This document shows positions 61,976 to 64,000 of a DNA stretch of 64,000 bases, in pieces. Source of the DNA: DTPU01 sp963827855 (GTDB taxonomy: Bacteria; Planctomycetota; Phycisphaerae; Sedimentisphaerales; Anaerobacaceae); NCBI GenBank assembly GCA_963827855.1, contig CAWHBY010000002.1, positions 2,480,001 to 2,544,000 of the forward strand. Reading direction: 5' to 3'. Within the stretch, counting starts at the first letter, position 1; the number at the start of each line of letters is the position of its first letter. The notes under the pieces are model-generated. The model was not told the DNA's origin. It did not search any database and saw only the letters and a program-made list of their open reading frames with translations. Made by a program: the position numbers and the translations under genes.

Positions 61976-62534
61976 AGCTTCTGCTCTTGGCTCGAGTGAG
62001 GGTCTGTTTGACGGCCCGTTCCAGGCGTCCCTTAAGGGTGTTGTCCACGCGATTGCCGTCGTAGCGGATGATCGCACCGCCCAGAATGGTCGGGTCTACG
62101 TCGACCTTGAGGCGGACCGGCCCGCCGACGGCCGTGGCCACGTCCTGGGCGAGCCTGGCAACCTCGCCGTCGTCGGCGGGCTCGACCAGCGTAATCCCCA
62201 CGTCGGTCAGGCCGTGGTGCCGATCCCACAATCGGCCGTACCGCCGCACGATGGAGCGGAGCAGCCGCGTCCGGCCCCGCTTGACCACGACACCCAGAAA
62301 CTCCATAGTCAGATCCGTGACGCGGTCGGACAGGACCTTGCGGATCAGGGCCAGCTTTTCGGGAGCAGAGCAATACGGAGAGACCAGAACACGGTCGAAG
62401 TCGGGCTCCCGGTCCAGCATGACCAATACGGGCAGCAGATCATCCTGGACCGCGTCGATCAGGCCGTCCTGGCTGGCCAGGTCGAAGAGGGCCTGGCTAT
62501 AGGTCTCGGTCAGGCGGAGCGTGACCTTGGTCAT
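61965..62534 (-). CDS. atpH: ATP synthase F1 subunit delta
   Basis: A 189-residue stator subunit. N-terminal helical domain (ETYSQALFDLASQDGLIDAV), middle FLGVVVKRGRTRLLRSIVRR, and C-terminal DPTILGGAIIRYDGNRVDNT with TLKGRLERAVKQ, the standard signature of delta. It anchors F1 to subunit b. It overlaps atpF by 4 bases. Confidence 0.92.
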   Translation of the reverse strand: MTKVTLRLTETYSQALFDLASQDGLIDAVQDDLLPVLVMLDREPDFDRVLVSPYCSAPEKLALIRKVLSDRVTDLTMEFLGVVVKRGRTRLLRSIVRRYGRLWDRHHGLTDVGITLVEPADDGEVARLAQDVATAVGGPVRLKVDVDPTILGGAIIRYDGNRVDNTLKGRLERAVKQTLTRAKSRSYEI

Positions 62535-63106
62535 CTGGCCTTACCCCCGCCCGAATGCTGCCGGACCTTGTCTACGGCCTCTCGAACCAGCCGCTGCTGG
62601 TCGTCGGCCTGGACGCTCCTTCCAAGGACCTCGCCGGTCACCTGGCCGACCAGCTCTCCTGCCTGCTGCCAGAGGCTCTCCAAGGCGGCCTGCCGGGCGT
62701 GCTCGATGTCGCCCTCTGCCTCCCGCTTGAGCACCACCAGCTCCTGCTGGGTCCGCTCCACCATCTCGTCCTGGCGCCTCTGGGCCTCGTCGTACGCCTT
62801 CTGCACGATCTCCATGCCCTGGACCTTGTACTGCTCCAACAGCCGCTCGGCCTGCTGCCGGGCTGTGTTGGCCGCGTCGATCTGGTGCTGGATGTGCTCT
62901 TCACGGGCCTTGAGCTGCGAGAGCAAGGGCTTCCAGGCAAACCGGCCCAAGACCACGAGCAGCACAAGAAAGGCGGCGACCGTCCAAACGGCCTCGCCGA
63001 ACGAGCCGCTGAACAGGCCTCTGTCCGCTGCTGCTCCCTCGGCCTCCGAGGCCATCGCACAGGCTGCCTGGCCCAATACAATGGCAATGCTTGTGAGGAT
63101 CTTCAT
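62531..63106 (-). CDS. atpF: ATP synthase F0 subunit b
   Basis: A 191-residue peripheral stalk protein. The N-terminal 25 residues look like a signal peptide (ILTSIAIVLGQAACAMASEA), followed by one membrane segment (about 42-62, WTVAAFLVLLVVLGRFAWKP) and a long charged coiled coil to the end. A cleaved signal peptide before the b anchor is seen in planctomycetes and relatives. ATG 63106 is preferred to GTG 63118. Confidence 0.88.
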   Translation of the reverse strand: MKILTSIAIVLGQAACAMASEAEGAAADRGLFSGSFGEAVWTVAAFLVLLVVLGRFAWKPLLSQLKAREEHIQHQIDAANTARQQAERLLEQYKVQGMEIVQKAYDEAQRRQDEMVERTQQELVVLKREAEGDIEHARQAALESLWQQAGELVGQVTGEVLGRSVQADDQQRLVREAVDKVRQHSGGGKAR

Positions 63107-63123
63107 GGTGTGATCCACCCTGG

Positions 63124-63405
63124 CTACTTCGTCCAGTACAGCGTCAGGAATCCGATCAAGAGCGCGAAGAACGTCACGCCTTCGATCAGGGCCGCGGCGA
63201 TGATCATGCTCATGAAGATTCGGGGCGAGGCCTCGGGCTGACGGGCGATGGAGTCCACCGCGCTCTTACCGATCAGGCCGATTCCGATGCCCGCGCCAAT
63301 GATCACGAGCCCGCATCCAATGACGATTCCCGCAACGCCCAGGCCTGATAGCCTGGAAGCTGCTTGAGCCACTTCAGCCAACAGCGTGCCTGCCAACAAG
63401 TCCAT
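63124..63405 (-). CDS. atpE: ATP synthase F0 subunit c
   Basis: A 93-residue rotor subunit with two membrane helices. The conserved polar loop is ARQPEA, and the ion-binding Glu lies in IIAAALIEGVTFFALLI. The sodium-type ligands (Gln in helix 1, Ser-Thr after the Glu) are missing (GAGIGIG and EGVT), so proton coupling is likely. An N-terminal tail of about 20 residues precedes helix 1. GGGAGGTC precedes the ATG at 63405; the frame is open further upstream inside atpB. Confidence 0.94.
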   Translation of the reverse strand: MDLLAGTLLAEVAQAASRLSGLGVAGIVIGCGLVIIGAGIGIGLIGKSAVDSIARQPEASPRIFMSMIIAAALIEGVTFFALLIGFLTLYWTK

Positions 63406-63425
63406 CGTTCGATGACCTCCCAAGA

Positions 63426-64000
63426 CTAGTGTTCTGGTGCAACAGACAATCCAATGTACAGCGCAGAGAGAAACGCAAAGATAAAGGCCTGGACAAAGGC
63501 CACCAACAGTTCGAGCATAGACAGGGCCACTGTGGCAGCCACTGTGGCGACCCCAATGGTGACGCTCCCAAAGACCAGGATCAGGCCAAAGAACGTCGCG
63601 AGCAGGATGTGCCCTGCGATGATGTTGGCAAAGAGCCGTACGGCCAGGGTCAAGGGTCGGATGAGTAAGGCGATCACCTCGATCGGATAGAGCAGTGGCA
63701 TGATCCACCACGGTGCGGGCGGCGCCAGGTGCGCGAAATAGTGAATCGCCCCCTGCTTCCGTATGCCCGCAGCGTGGCCCACGATGAAGCTGACCATGGC
63801 CATGCCGCCTGTGACAAAGATGTTGGCGGTCGCAGGGCCGCCCCAGTGGTTGGGCCTGCCCGTGATGAGCGTGACGATCCGCTCGCTGGGGATCATACCG
63901 AACAGGTTCAAGGTCAGTATGAAGAAGAAGACTGTCCACACGAAGCCGACGTAGTGGTCCGTATGCTGATGCAGGACAGGTCTGGCGACCTCTTCCCGCA
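63426..64000 (-). CDS. atpB: ATP synthase F0 subunit a (5' end outside window)
   Basis: The last 191 codons of subunit a. Visible are WTVFFFILTLNLFGMIPSER, a long loop, and the signature helix LLIRPLTLAVRLFANIIAGH whose second arginine (VRLFAN) is the essential stator Arg. The C-terminus FAFLSALYIGLSVAPEH is complete. It is the first visible gene of the operon and is followed by atpE after 20 bases. Confidence 0.93.
   Translation of the reverse strand, partial: REEVARPVLHQHTDHYVGFVWTVFFFILTLNLFGMIPSERIVTLITGRPNHWGGPATANIFVTGGMAMVSFIVGHAAGIRKQGAIHYFAHLAPPAPWWIMPLLYPIEVIALLIRPLTLAVRLFANIIAGHILLATFFGLILVFGSVTIGVATVAATVALSMLELLVAFVQAFIFAFLSALYIGLSVAPEH

Noticed and set aside
59861..61999. 712-codon plus-strand frame opposite atpG and atpA
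   Set aside because: Antisense shadow of highly conserved ATP synthase genes.

Overview
The window is GC-rich, densely coded DNA that looks like a flagellated, Gram-negative planctomycete, most likely of the class Phycisphaerae. The evidence is the mix of families: secreted glycoside hydrolases, a beta-helix protein with an anchor-Q-like tail, N-methylated prepilin-like proteins beside small uncharacterised partners, a TorF-type barrel protein, and a large flagellar cluster. This placement rests on gene content only. No rRNA, tRNA, CRISPR array or complete transposon was seen.

Layout. (1) 1-8004, minus strand: a polysaccharide-degradation operon read GH31, GH95, GH28, CehA/McbA-type metallohydrolase, then a secreted protein cut by the window edge. 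(2) 8005-17061: accessory and housekeeping genes (secreted beta-helix/PKD protein, porin-like protein, TrpB2-like enzyme, Memo-family protein, purE, an amidase-like protein). (3) 17424-31646, minus strand: flagellar regulation, export and switch genes (FlgM-like, lipoproteins, fliA, flhA, fliN, fliM, fliL, two sigma-54 activators, TPR/STN-like membrane proteins). (4) 32093-48489, plus strand: flagellar structure (flgD, flgE, a PilZ protein, flgF, flgG, flgA, flgH, flgI, flgJ, flgN, flgK, flgL, two TPR proteins, a FliT-like chaperone, fliD). (5) 48514-57528: rlmN-thiE operon, small membrane protein, GNAT enzyme, two prepilin-like genes, a DEDDh exonuclease and a two-domain redoxin. (6) 57557-64000, minus strand: the F-type ATP synthase operon in the order a, c, b, delta, alpha, gamma, beta, epsilon, with subunit a cut by the window edge.

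How the genes fit together. Sigma-54-type -24/-12 sites lie before the long minus-strand flagellar operon, before flgD, and before the TPR pair upstream of fliD. Two NtrC-type activators sit in the cluster, so these sites are probably their targets. FliA, with a FlgM-like candidate, would add a later tier. A PilZ protein between flgE and flgF suggests c-di-GMP input.

The most unusual signals are not genes. First, a family of short elements with ends related to CTAGCCCGCATTTCTCAC repeatedly sits exactly on TAG stop codons. Second, degenerate 7-bp or 8-bp tandem repeats, some as facing inverted arrays, fill short spacers in the flagellar and ATP synthase operons and run into coding sequence at the start of flgN. 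In addition, flgG, flgK and fliD each carry an apparent frameshift; these may be assembly errors.
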